Shown here in pieces: positions 1-6,836 of a stretch of 64,000 bases of DNA (position 1 is its first letter; every line of letters begins with the position of its first letter). The notes under the pieces were generated by a model. That model was not told where the DNA came from, did no database searches, and saw nothing but the letters and a program-made list of their open reading frames with translations. This stretch comes from Enterocloster aldenensis (GTDB lineage Bacteria > Bacillota > Clostridia > Lachnospirales > Lachnospiraceae): positions 297,784 to 361,783 of the forward strand of contig NZ_QVEX01000005.1 in NCBI RefSeq assembly GCF_003434055.1, written 5' to 3'. Both the position numbers and the translations under genes were made by a program.

Positions 1-614
1 ACATTCAGGCGGACCGCCACCTTATCCGCAGTAAGGATTTCCTGGCCGGAGATATCCAGCTGCTGGATCTTCATATTGAATATCTTACAGGTCACCTCTT
101 TCCCATAATTCCAGAAATAATAAGTTCCTGTCTCCAGACGTTTTTCATACCGGTTATCATAATAAAGCAGCCCTATCTCCCCGTCCTTGACAATGATTTT
201 CTTATAGTACCTGGCAGGCATCAGATCCATATAGAACCTGGGCAGGCTCTCCTCCATGCACGGCCTGGTGATGTCTATGTTCCGGAATTCATTTTCCTCA
301 AATACATTCCAGAATAAGGACTCAGGCTTTGTCAGGACCTCCCTGTACGCCTTATTCACAAACCGCAGGGCAATGCACTCATCCGGCAGCACATTCTTCA
401 CCACCCGGTCCGCAAACCCCTTATCCCCCATCAGTATTTCCTCGGGAATACCGCAGGTCCTGACCTCGCCGGTCATGGGAACTATATCCACCTCATACCC
501 CAGGGCTTTTACAAAGGAATATCTGCCCGCGGTCAGAAGCTTTATGAACTTTCCATTCTTTGTAAGGTAACCGCATTCCTGGTCCTTAATTATATAGTGT
601 CTGACAATACCCAT
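1..614 (-). CDS. SPFH/band-7 (slipin-like) protein, C-terminus outside window
   Basis: The minus-strand frame opens at an ATG (612-614) preceded by GGGAGG about nine bases upstream and stays open to the window edge, so only about 204 N-terminal residues are visible. The part near residues 185-204 (LDISGQEILTADKVAVRLN) reads like the entry to an SPFH/band-7 domain as found in slipins. The preceding ~180 residues look like the extended N-terminal module of long slipin-like proteins; no classical signal peptide is evident. It is the next gene after rtcB on the same strand, separated by a structured non-coding stretch. SPFH proteins are recurrent neighbours of RtcB-type RNA repair genes in bacteria, so a role linked to RNA repair or membrane stress is likely but inferred. 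The family call is good; the exact function is unknown. Confidence 0.7.
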   Translation of the reverse strand, partial: MGIVRHYIIKDQECGYLTKNGKFIKLLTAGRYSFVKALGYEVDIVPMTGEVRTCGIPEEILMGDKGFADRVVKNVLPDECIALRFVNKAYREVLTKPESLFWNVFEENEFRNIDITRPCMEESLPRFYMDLMPARYYKKIIVKDGEIGLLYYDNRYEKRLETGTYYFWNYGKEVTCKIFNMKIQQLDISGQEILTADKVAVRLN

Positions 615-762
615 CTTGTTTTATCCTCCCTTCAGACGCTGATTATCATGCAAAAATGTCATTTAACATGACAGTTTATCCTAATTAGTAAAAGAAAAGG
701 CCGTGCCTGGTCCCATATCCATGTCGTGCGGGTCTGTCCTTAAGCAGGAAGCCGGCTAAGGG

Positions 763-886
763 CAGGCAGGGCAGGATGGAACTAATCTCCCTGCCTGGTC
801 CTTAAGGGGCTGCCTCCGGTATCCGGACAGACACTGGCCGGACATGGACTGCCTTTCCCGGTGCCTGCATGTGCATCCACATGCAG
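763..886 (-). other. Hairpins in the rtcB-slipin intergenic region
   Basis: The 535-base gap between rtcB and the slipin gene holds more than the tRNA-like core. Two clean stems are visible: CTGCATGTG/CACATGCAG (865-873 with 878-886) and CAGGCAGGG/CCCTGCCTG (about 763-771 with 789-797). The words TCCTTAAG near 738 and 810 also repeat. They could be a leader of the slipin gene, a processing region of the RNA, or a transcription attenuator. No U-run follows either stem. I see no further gene in 615-956. Confidence 0.4.
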
Positions 887-956
887 CCCACGGGTGGGGC
901 AAAGCCCAGGCCTTCCTTTTCCCTTTGGGTGAGAAACACATTTTTTGTGTTTTCCT

Positions 957-1036
957 AATGATTGCTATACCACTTAGCTATGCAGCGGAACAGTTCTGCC
1001 CCGGTGCAGCAGGATTCGAACCCGCGTCACATCATT
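957..1036 (-). ncRNA. Circularly permuted tRNA-like RNA (bacterial Y RNA / Yrl type), core domain
   Basis: Read on the minus strand, the order is: strand AATGAT (1036-1031), GTGAC (variable-like), T-arm GCGGG/TTCGAAT/CCTGC (1025-1009), a 12-bp acceptor-like hairpin closed by GAAC with one C-C mismatch (1008-981), TA, D-arm GCTA/AGTGGTA/TAGC (978-964), A, and ATCATT (962-957), which pairs fully with AATGAT. This is tRNA topology cut open at the anticodon end and sealed at the acceptor end, so it cannot be a normal tRNA. Known bacterial Y RNAs (YrlA) carry such a tRNA mimic and lie near rsr or rtcB genes. Flanks beyond the core (roughly 1037-1060 and 930-956) offer TTTTGT/ACAAAA pairing that could extend a Ro-binding-like stem. 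Ends of the mature RNA are not known. Confidence 0.82.
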
Positions 1037-1149
1037 CCATCATGAACAAAAGCAGATTGACGGCATACCCTGCGCCAGGGGCGCGGGCACCGGCGGGCGC
1101 CGGGGCAGGTTCGCTGCCCAACGGAATGCCCTGCCTGATATCAGCCTGC

Positions 1150-2385
1150 CTACCCTTTAACAACTCCAATGGTCTTAAGCCGTTTGACCGGAACCACCAA
1201 ATCCTGCTGGCAGTCCATGACCTCTTCTATGTCCTTATAGGCAAAACGGCTCTCTTCCGCTACGTCCGCCTTACCTTTCTTTCCCAGGATGACGCCCTGT
1301 TTCTGCAGATCCAGTATTACCTCCTCACAGGAAAATGCCGCCATGGCGCCTTTTCTGGAGTAGCGGCGTCCGGCTCCATGGGAGGAAGAGCAGAAGCTCT
1401 CAGGATTCCCTTTTCCCATGACCACATAGCTGTAGGAACCCATGGCTCCCGGAATCACTGCCAATTCCCCGTTCCCTGCCCGGACAGCCCCTTTCCTGTG
1501 CACCCATACATCCTTATCATAATGGTGTTCAAGGGCTGCATAGTTGTGATGGCAGTTGATATCCCCGGAAAACTCCAGATTAAAATCCGTATACTTACCA
1601 ATGTATTTCTCCAGCACCGCCTTTACGGCCAGCATCATCTTTTCCCGGTTCTCCCTTGCAAAATCCATGGACAGCTGCATCCAGTTCAGGTACTGCTTTC
1701 CCTCATGGCTGTCCGTGGGCAGGAATGCCAGGCGGTATTCATCCGGCACATCGCTGTACCATCTCCGGTTCAGCTCCCTTGCCTTGTTGTGGAAATAATC
1801 GCACACCGACTTGCCTATATGGCGGCTTCCCGAATGAATCATCACACAGAGGTATCCCTCCTCATCCTCCTGAAGCTCTATGAAGTGGTTTCCGCCGCCT
1901 AACGTCCCAATCTGGTAAAATCCTGCTTCCAACTGTCCAAGCAGCTCCCCGTCCTCCTCATAGCGTTCCAGCTCATTGTATGCATTCTCCATGGTATAGC
2001 AGGGCATCTCCGTCTTATGGTGGGCAAATCCCACCGGAACATTTCTCATGATATCCCCTATCATGGCCTGTATTAGGGATCCGTTGCCGGTCATGATTTC
2101 CTTTATATCAGCCACCCTTATGTTGGTCTGCATATAGGCCATACCGCAGCCGATATCCACGCCCACCGCATTGGGTATCACCACTCCCTCGGCGGCAATG
2201 ACGCCTCCTATGGGCATTCCCATACCCGCATGGGTGTCCGGCATCAGGCTGACCCATTTATGAAGGAACGGAAGCCTTGACAGATGATATGCCTGTTCCA
2301 TGCAGCTCTTTTCCAGCGAACCGCGTTCCTTTAACCATACCCTTACCGGAAACCTCATATTTTCTTTCTCATACATCACAAACAT
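1150..2385 (-). CDS. rtcB: RtcB family RNA ligase (3'-phosphate / 5'-OH splicing ligase)
   Basis: RtcB joins RNA ends carrying 2',3'-cyclic phosphate or 3'-phosphate to 5'-OH ends, using GTP and Mn2+. The family signatures are all present: DTHAGMGMPIGG (about residues 50-61), VGVDIGCG with the metal cysteine (C80), GGGNHFIE (163-170), HSGSRHIG (184-191) and near the C-terminus SHGAGR (335-340), whose histidine is the guanylylation site in known RtcB enzymes. At 411 residues it is of the shorter bacterial type. The frame extends three codons upstream to a GTG at 2394, but AGGAAG is better spaced for the ATG at 2385. It is followed on the same strand by the tRNA-like RNA and a slipin gene, and faces two WYL regulators, which suggests an inducible RNA repair operon. 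No archease or RtcA is visible. Confidence 0.95.
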   Translation of the reverse strand: MFVMYEKENMRFPVRVWLKERGSLEKSCMEQAYHLSRLPFLHKWVSLMPDTHAGMGMPIGGVIAAEGVVIPNAVGVDIGCGMAYMQTNIRVADIKEIMTGNGSLIQAMIGDIMRNVPVGFAHHKTEMPCYTMENAYNELERYEEDGELLGQLEAGFYQIGTLGGGNHFIELQEDEEGYLCVMIHSGSRHIGKSVCDYFHNKARELNRRWYSDVPDEYRLAFLPTDSHEGKQYLNWMQLSMDFARENREKMMLAVKAVLEKYIGKYTDFNLEFSGDINCHHNYAALEHHYDKDVWVHRKGAVRAGNGELAVIPGAMGSYSYVVMGKGNPESFCSSSHGAGRRYSRKGAMAAFSCEEVILDLQKQGVILGKKGKADVAEESRFAYKDIEEVMDCQQDLVVPVKRLKTIGVVKG

Positions 2386-2494
2386 ATATCTCACTTCCTT
2401 TCAGTTCCTATTTGTAATCCTCATATATTTGCGTATGTATTTTGCTTACACCCATATGATATCCGGTCCAGGCCCGGAAATCATTTAAAAAAAG

Positions 2495-2541
2495 TTGCGA
2501 ACTTCCAGTTTTACCATTTATAATCATATTTATAAAATGGT
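2495..2541 (+). promoter_or_regulatory. Divergent promoter region of rtcB and WYL regulators, with palindrome
   Basis: A plus-strand promoter candidate has TTGCGA at 2495-2500 and TATAAT at 2519-2524, spacer 18, about 98 bases before the first WYL gene. An imperfect palindrome overlaps it (2512-2541, arms starting ACCATTTATAA and matching TTTATAAAATGGT). Its placement between rtcB and the regulators fits an operator for one of the WYL proteins, but this is inferred. Confidence 0.45.
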
Positions 2542-2621
2542 TCAGGCCCGCGGCGCATGGGCGGAAGTTCCGGCAGAAATCCCGGCAGAAATTCCAGCGC
2601 ATCCCGGGCAGAAGGGGCACT

Positions 2622-3869
2622 ATGGCTGAATTTCAGGAATTAATCAAGAATTTTGACAGGATACGTGATTATATGCGGCAGTTCTACATCTATGGTTTTA
2701 AGGTCAGGAACGATTTCCAGGATAAAAGTCCCAGGACATATGATAATGAACGGCGCAGGATTGAAAGCTGGCTGGCAGATTATACCCAGTCAGACTACAC
2801 GCCAAAAGGCAAGCATGTGTATATCAATGTGGACAGCAAGACCATTTCCCAGAATCCCCTTTACGCTGCCTGGAAGTCCAAAAGCTTTACAGACAATGAC
2901 CTGATGCTGCATTTTTTCATCCTGGACCTGCTTCACGCTGTCCCTGATGGCATGACGGCTGCCTCGCTTTGTGATGAGATTTCCAGGTCCTACGGGGTGG
3001 TGTTTGACAGCCAGACCGTCCGCCTTAAGTTAAAGGAGTATGAAAACCTGGGCATCCTGCGCTCCGGGAAATCAGGCAGGAACCTGGTCTACGCCCTGTC
3101 CCCCCGGCTTCCCGTGGATGACGCGGCGTGGTCCCATCTTATGGACGCCATGGAATTCTTCCAGGAGGCAGCGCCCTTTGGTTTTATCGGAAGCACCATC
3201 CTGGACCGGGAAGACCGCTGCAACAGCCTGTTCCAGTTCAAGCACCACTTCATCGTCCATACCCTGGAAGACGGTGTCCTGGCCCATATCCTGACCGCCA
3301 TCCACGACCGGCGCATGATTACATATGAAAATAAAAGCAGCCGCAGCAACGCAGTAAGCACCCACACCTGCGTTCCCCTCAAAATCCTTGTCAGCACCCA
3401 GACGGGCCGCAGGTACCTGTGCCTCTACCATCCTGAGCTGCGCAGGTTCAGCAATGCCCGCCTGGACTCCATACAGAAGGTGGTCTCCGGTGAACCATAT
3501 GAAGCATACAGCAAGGTACTGAGTGACCTGGAGCAGAATCAGGGAAAATGCTGGGGCGTATCCTTTGGAAACGGGCGGAACCGCCTGCAGGAGGTCTGCA
3601 TCAAACTCCGCATTGACGAAGAAAAAGAACCTTATATCCTGAACCGCCTCTACCGCGAGGGCCGGGGCGGCCAGGTCATGAAAATACGGGAAAACGAATA
3701 CCTGTACAGCGGTATGTTTTTTGATACCAATGAAATGCTGTCCTGGATCAAGACATTTACAGGAAGGATCCTGGACATACAGGGAACGGACCAGTTCTCC
3801 ATTGCAAAGATAACCCATGACTGGGAAAAGATGTATCAGATGTATTGCGGTGCAGATGTCCAGCCGTAA
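2622..3869 (+). CDS. WYL-domain transcriptional regulator (first of pair)
   Basis: This 415-residue protein has a predicted winged-helix part around residues 95-165 (with DLLHAVPDG...LCDEISRSYG...LKEYENLGIL) followed by a WYL-type ligand-sensing module from about residue 215 (ITYENKSSR..., VPLKILVSTQTGRRYLCLY). WYL domains bind nucleic acids or nucleotide ligands and often control genes of RNA/DNA damage response. The start ATG follows AGGGG with a four-base gap. It is divergent from rtcB and followed 36 bases later by a second WYL gene, so both probably control the RtcB operon. The assignment to WYL is by pattern, not by search; the DNA site is unknown. Confidence 0.75.
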   Translation: MAEFQELIKNFDRIRDYMRQFYIYGFKVRNDFQDKSPRTYDNERRRIESWLADYTQSDYTPKGKHVYINVDSKTISQNPLYAAWKSKSFTDNDLMLHFFILDLLHAVPDGMTAASLCDEISRSYGVVFDSQTVRLKLKEYENLGILRSGKSGRNLVYALSPRLPVDDAAWSHLMDAMEFFQEAAPFGFIGSTILDREDRCNSLFQFKHHFIVHTLEDGVLAHILTAIHDRRMITYENKSSRSNAVSTHTCVPLKILVSTQTGRRYLCLYHPELRRFSNARLDSIQKVVSGEPYEAYSKVLSDLEQNQGKCWGVSFGNGRNRLQEVCIKLRIDEEKEPYILNRLYREGRGGQVMKIRENEYLYSGMFFDTNEMLSWIKTFTGRILDIQGTDQFSIAKITHDWEKMYQMYCGADVQP

Positions 3870-3914
3870 AGATGCCCTAACAGGCTCCAATCCATCAGAA
3901 GGAAGGTGAAAGAC

Positions 3915-4940
3915 TTGGAATTATTTGATAAAATATACGGCTGCTATTACCATATCATCCGCCGCATGCTGAACCAGGCCGCGGATCATCCCCTTACCAG
4001 ACAGGATATGGAGGACATATGCAGGACCCTGGGATTTCAGGAAAGCGCCCTTGCCATCCTTCCCAAGATAAAGGACGGCACATGGCCCTTATTCCAGGAA
4101 AATGGCCTCCGCACCTACACGTCCCGGCTTCACACCCCGCCCTGTCCCCTGCCCCTGACCAGCCTACAGAAAGCCTGGCTGCGTTCCCTTCTGTCAGACC
4201 CCAGGATCCATCTGTTTTTAGACGAAACGGAACAAGCCGGCCTGGAACAGCTCCTTGCGGACACCCAGCCCCTATATAATGAAAGGGACTTCTATTATTT
4301 TGACAGATATAAGGACGGGGACCCTTACGACTCACCGGAATACAGGGAACATTTTCACATAATCCTGACCGCACTAAGGGAACACCGGATCCTGCTAACT
4401 GCCTATGAGGGCAAAAAAGGGCGCACCCACACCTTCGAGGTACTCCCTTACCAGCTTCAGTATTCTTCCAAGGATGACAAGTTCCGCCTATGCTGTCTCC
4501 GGCACAGCCGCGGCCGTTTCTGCCGCAACACACTGTTAAACCTGAGCCGCATCAAACATTGCCGCCTGTCACCCGAACCGCCTGTCACTGTCACTGACGG
4601 CGTACATACACTTGAATCATTCCGTTTTAAGCCTGTGCAGAAAGCCCCGGAACCAGTCCTTCTTAAAATCAGAGGCGAGCGCAACTCCCTGGAGCGGTGC
4701 ATGCTCCACTTTGCCAACTATGAAAAGCACACGGAATATGACGAGGACTGCAAATGCTGGCTCTGCTCCATTTACTATGACCTGGCAGATGAAACAGAAC
4801 TTCTTATCGACATCCTTTCCTTCGGCCCGGTGGTACAGGTACTGGGGCCAAAATCCTTTGTGCGGCAGGTGCGGGACAGGGTGGTGAGACAGCATGAATT
4901 GCTTTATGGGGTGGTGGGGATTGAAGGTTGCGGGGGGTGA
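3915..4940 (+). CDS. WYL-domain transcriptional regulator (second of pair)
   Basis: A 341-residue protein related in layout to its neighbour, with a long helical N-terminal region and a WYL-like module from about residue 150 (ILLTAYEGKKGRTHTFEVLPYQLQYSSKDDKFRLCCL). Start choice: AAGGAAGGTG lies six bases before a TTG at 3915; a GTG at 3906 in the same frame sits inside that ribosome site and is less likely. It is cotranscribed with the first WYL gene. Tandem WYL genes may act as a heteromer; this is inference. The gene ends in a purine-rich G tract leading into a large inverted repeat. Confidence 0.72.
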   Translation: MELFDKIYGCYYHIIRRMLNQAADHPLTRQDMEDICRTLGFQESALAILPKIKDGTWPLFQENGLRTYTSRLHTPPCPLPLTSLQKAWLRSLLSDPRIHLFLDETEQAGLEQLLADTQPLYNERDFYYFDRYKDGDPYDSPEYREHFHIILTALREHRILLTAYEGKKGRTHTFEVLPYQLQYSSKDDKFRLCCLRHSRGRFCRNTLLNLSRIKHCRLSPEPPVTVTDGVHTLESFRFKPVQKAPEPVLLKIRGERNSLERCMLHFANYEKHTEYDEDCKCWLCSIYYDLADETELLIDILSFGPVVQVLGPKSFVRQVRDRVVRQHELLYGVVGIEGCGG

Positions 4941-4953
4941 GGTGCATCCGTTG

Positions 4954-5187
4954 GTGAGTGGAAGGGGGATGGGGGATTCGGATACGGCTTTGGGCTTAGC
5001 TGCTCTAAGCCCGCGGGAAGCGGCGCTGGACAAGAGGCTGGCTGCCAAAACTCGCGCCCAGTCTCTTCCAACTGTTTTGATATCGGGCTCAAACATTGGC
5101 GCCAGCCTCTTAGCACCGCTTCCCGCAGGCTAAGACCAGCACAGCCCTACAGAAGCATCCGAATCCCCCATCCCCCTTCCACTCACC
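4954..5187. repeat. Giant inverted repeat 1 (about 234 bp hairpin)
   Basis: The outer 31 bases (4954-4984, starting GGTGAGTGGAAGGGGGATG) are a perfect inverted copy of 5157-5187. The arms continue inwards with few mismatches: GCGGGAAGCGG and AAGAGGCTGGC on the left pair with the right arm CCGCTTCCCGC and GCCAGCCTCTT, up to GCCAA/TTGGC at 5045-5049 and 5097-5101. The loop is about 47 bases. No ORF with a ribosome site occupies it and no flanking direct repeat is visible. It starts 14 bases after the second WYL gene, so it would also stop or process that transcript. Confidence 0.8.
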
Positions 5188-5364
5188 CGCTACGTATCCC
5201 ATCTGTTCCGCATCTCTTGAATCCGGGTGGGTAGGATTGGCCGCCGGCTTGGGTGTTCTTGGATTTCTTACTGGTGTCCATGATTTTTTTTCATTGTTTT
5301 TAGGTCATATTTAATGTTTATTTATCATCTCTTGCCTTTTAAATCCTTATTTTTTCACTCTTAG

Positions 5365-5480
5365 CCTTTGGGTTCTTATCTATTAGTTCTTATCTTTTAG
5401 TTCTTACCCTTTAGTTCCTTATCTTTTAAACCTTTATTTTTAGTTCCTGTTTTTTAGTCCCTATTTTAGTTTTTATCTTT
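5365..5480. repeat. T-rich degenerate tandem repeat tract
   Basis: The plus strand repeats a word close to TTTTAGTTCTTATC about six to eight times with drift (for example 5384-5397, 5395-5408 and 5409-5423). The surrounding 5188-5790 region is AT-rich with no coding frame or clear promoter. The repeats lack constant spacers and are not CRISPR-like. Function unknown; it may be slippage-derived sequence or a curved spacer between two hairpin elements. Confidence 0.5.
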
Positions 5481-5803
5481 ACTGTGAAATATTAATTATC
5501 AAGTTACCAAAATAGCTTAAACAGTCCGCCAAGATTTACTTTACTATCTTTTGACTTCTATTTTCAGTTTTAATCCTTTATTTTACATAATGATTTATAC
5601 TTTTACTGCATATTTACCAATAGTCTTATTATGCTATTTATCCAAATATGAATACACAACAGGACAAACAGAATTGGGGGATATATTTTCCTAAGTTTAC
5701 TAAGATATGGTTTTTAGAATAGGCCAGAGTAAGTAAATACAGCTTTAGATATTTTATTTTTCCACAGGGTTGTTTAGCTCATCTAGCGGTTGGGATATAC
5801 AGT

Positions 5804-6068
5804 CCGGGGAGCGGGGCAGGGCGGGCGGCGGCGGATAGGACGTATAGTTCCGGAGGATGTAGCTTCTTAGGGGGTGGCAGGCAGAAAGGCGGGGGTGAGT
5901 TCTGGCATCAAAGCCAGAACTCAAGGTGGTTTGAGCTGAGAAAGCTCTTCAGAGTTTCTCAGCGAATAGCACCGATTCCCCGTCTTTCTGCCTGTCAGCC
6001 CCTTAGAAGCCACATCCTCCGGAACTCAGCGTCCTATCCGCCGCTGCCCGTCCTGCCCCGCTCCCCGG
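5804..6068. repeat. Giant inverted repeat 2 with branched apex (about 265 bp)
   Basis: Outer arms 5804-5894 and 5978-6068 pair over roughly 85 positions (CCGGGGAGCGGGGCAGG with CCTGCCCCGCTCCCCGG, GGCGGATAGGACG with CGTCCTATCCGCC, TTCCGGAGGATGT with ACATCCTCCGGAA, GGCAGGCAGAAAG with CTTTCTGCCTGTC). The apex itself holds two stems: GAGTTCTGGC/GCCAGAACTC (5897-5906, 5913-5922) and GCTGAGAAA/TTTCTCAGC (5935-5943, 5955-5963) enclosed by GGTG/CACC. Repeat 1 and repeat 2 share the word TAGCACCGNTTCCC (5111 and 5967). No ORF is supported inside. Confidence 0.8.
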
Positions 6069-6095
6069 GCGTACCCTTCACAAAAAAACTCAAAG

Positions 6096-6347
6096 CTAAA
6101 CATCCCTCAACTTCTTAATCAACATCTCCACCGCCTCAACCCCAGACCCGCATTCCAAATCCTCCCCCAGGATATACCGGATGGCTTCCCTCCACTCATC
6201 CAGGGAATAAGAAGCTATATTAATCCTGCGGAGTGCATACAGCACATCCTCTATGTAAAAACTATTATGGAGGTCCGATAAATACTGACAGCCCGCTAAT
6301 TCCTGCAGTCTGATTAACAGACCCCCCTGGTTTTTCTCCGGCTTCAT
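6096..6347 (-). CDS. Small hypothetical protein (83 aa)
   Basis: The ATG at 6347 follows AGGAG with a seven-base gap, which supports a real gene. The product is soluble, with no signal peptide or membrane segment; it is mostly helical with an LQELAGCQYLSDLH start and a YALRRINIASYSLDEWREAIRYIL middle. I do not recognise the family. It is divergent from the XRE regulator and shares its upstream region, so the two may be controlled together. Confidence 0.6.
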   Translation of the reverse strand: MKPEKNQGGLLIRLQELAGCQYLSDLHNSFYIEDVLYALRRINIASYSLDEWREAIRYILGEDLECGSGVEAVEMLIKKLRDV

Positions 6348-6395
6348 TCATAACTCCTATTCCGCATTTCAGCATCTATATTTTCATTTTCTCTT

Positions 6396-6466
6396 GTGCA
6401 ACCTATACATTGCAATTATATACGACATTTATCGTAAAATCAAGGAAGTGCAACCTATTTCTTGCA
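6396..6466 (+). promoter_or_regulatory. Two direct copies of a TGCAA-N8-TTGCA site (candidate XRE operator)
   Basis: The word GTGCAACCTATNNNTTGCA occurs at 6396-6414 and again at 6448-6466, 52 bases apart. Each copy contains the inverted half-sites TGCAA and TTGCA. They lie between the small hypothetical gene and the XRE gene and the second copy ends 17 bases before the XRE start codon, which fits autoregulation by the encoded helix-turn-helix protein. Confidence 0.5.
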
Positions 6467-6482
6467 TATTATGGAGGGTGCC

Positions 6483-6740
6483 ATGGAACAAAAAATAAAG
6501 CAGGATTTCAGAATCGGACCAAACATCCGTAAATACCGCCTGCAGTCCCACATGACCCAGGAGCAGGTAACAGCCAAAATGCAGCTCATGGGCATTAACA
6601 TTTCACGCAGCATATACTCACAGATAGAGGGCGGTACTTATAATATCCGGGTTTCCGAGCTGGCCGCCATGAAGGAAATATTTAACATAAATTATGAATC
6701 TTTTTTCGAAGGAATCTCCGTGAATACGCAGGAATTATAA
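6483..6740 (+). CDS. XRE-family helix-turn-helix regulator (85 aa)
   Basis: A stand-alone HTH_3 domain: IGPNIRKYRLQSHMTQEQVTAKM (about residues 11-33), then ISRSIYSQIEGGTYNIRVSELAAMKEIF containing the recognition helix (43-70). No effector domain follows. The start is the ATG at 6483, five bases after GGAGG; an in-frame ATG 21 bases upstream overlaps the second operator-like repeat. Followed directly by a terminator. Targets unknown, possibly itself and the divergent small gene. Confidence 0.85.
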   Translation: MEQKIKQDFRIGPNIRKYRLQSHMTQEQVTAKMQLMGINISRSIYSQIEGGTYNIRVSELAAMKEIFNINYESFFEGISVNTQEL

Positions 6741-6759
6741 AGACTTAAATAAATACATG

Positions 6760-6793
6760 AACAGGCCGCCTGTCATATGACAGACGGCCTGTT
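6760..6793. terminator. Bidirectional terminator between XRE gene and adhE
   Basis: AACAGGCCG and CGGCCTGTT form a strong stem with an inner CTGTCATATGACAG palindrome. It lies between the converging ends of the XRE gene (6740) and adhE (6837) and can serve both. Confidence 0.7.
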
Positions 6794-6836
6794 CCAAACA
6801 CAAAGGATAAAGGTATTTACCCATAATGGGTACGAA

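Noticed and set aside
957..1036. Ordinary tRNA gene on the minus strand
   Set aside because: T-loop and D-loop look right, but the arms come in the order T, acceptor, D and the acceptor ends are joined by a GAAC loop, so it cannot be aminoacylated as a tRNA.
844..1902. Long plus-strand open frame of 352 codons
   Set aside because: It is antisense to rtcB and the tRNA-like RNA, has no ribosome site and an unlikely composition; rtcB on the other strand has full family motifs.
3072..3890. Antisense frame of 272 codons over the first WYL gene
   Set aside because: A shadow of the coding strand without ribosome site or recognisable domain.
5365..5480. CRISPR array
   Set aside because: Repeats are short, T-rich, drifted and have no uniform spacers; no cas genes are near.
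4954..6068. Insertion sequence or MITE pair
   Set aside because: No transposase, no clear target duplications, and the inverted arms run almost to the centre rather than being short ends.
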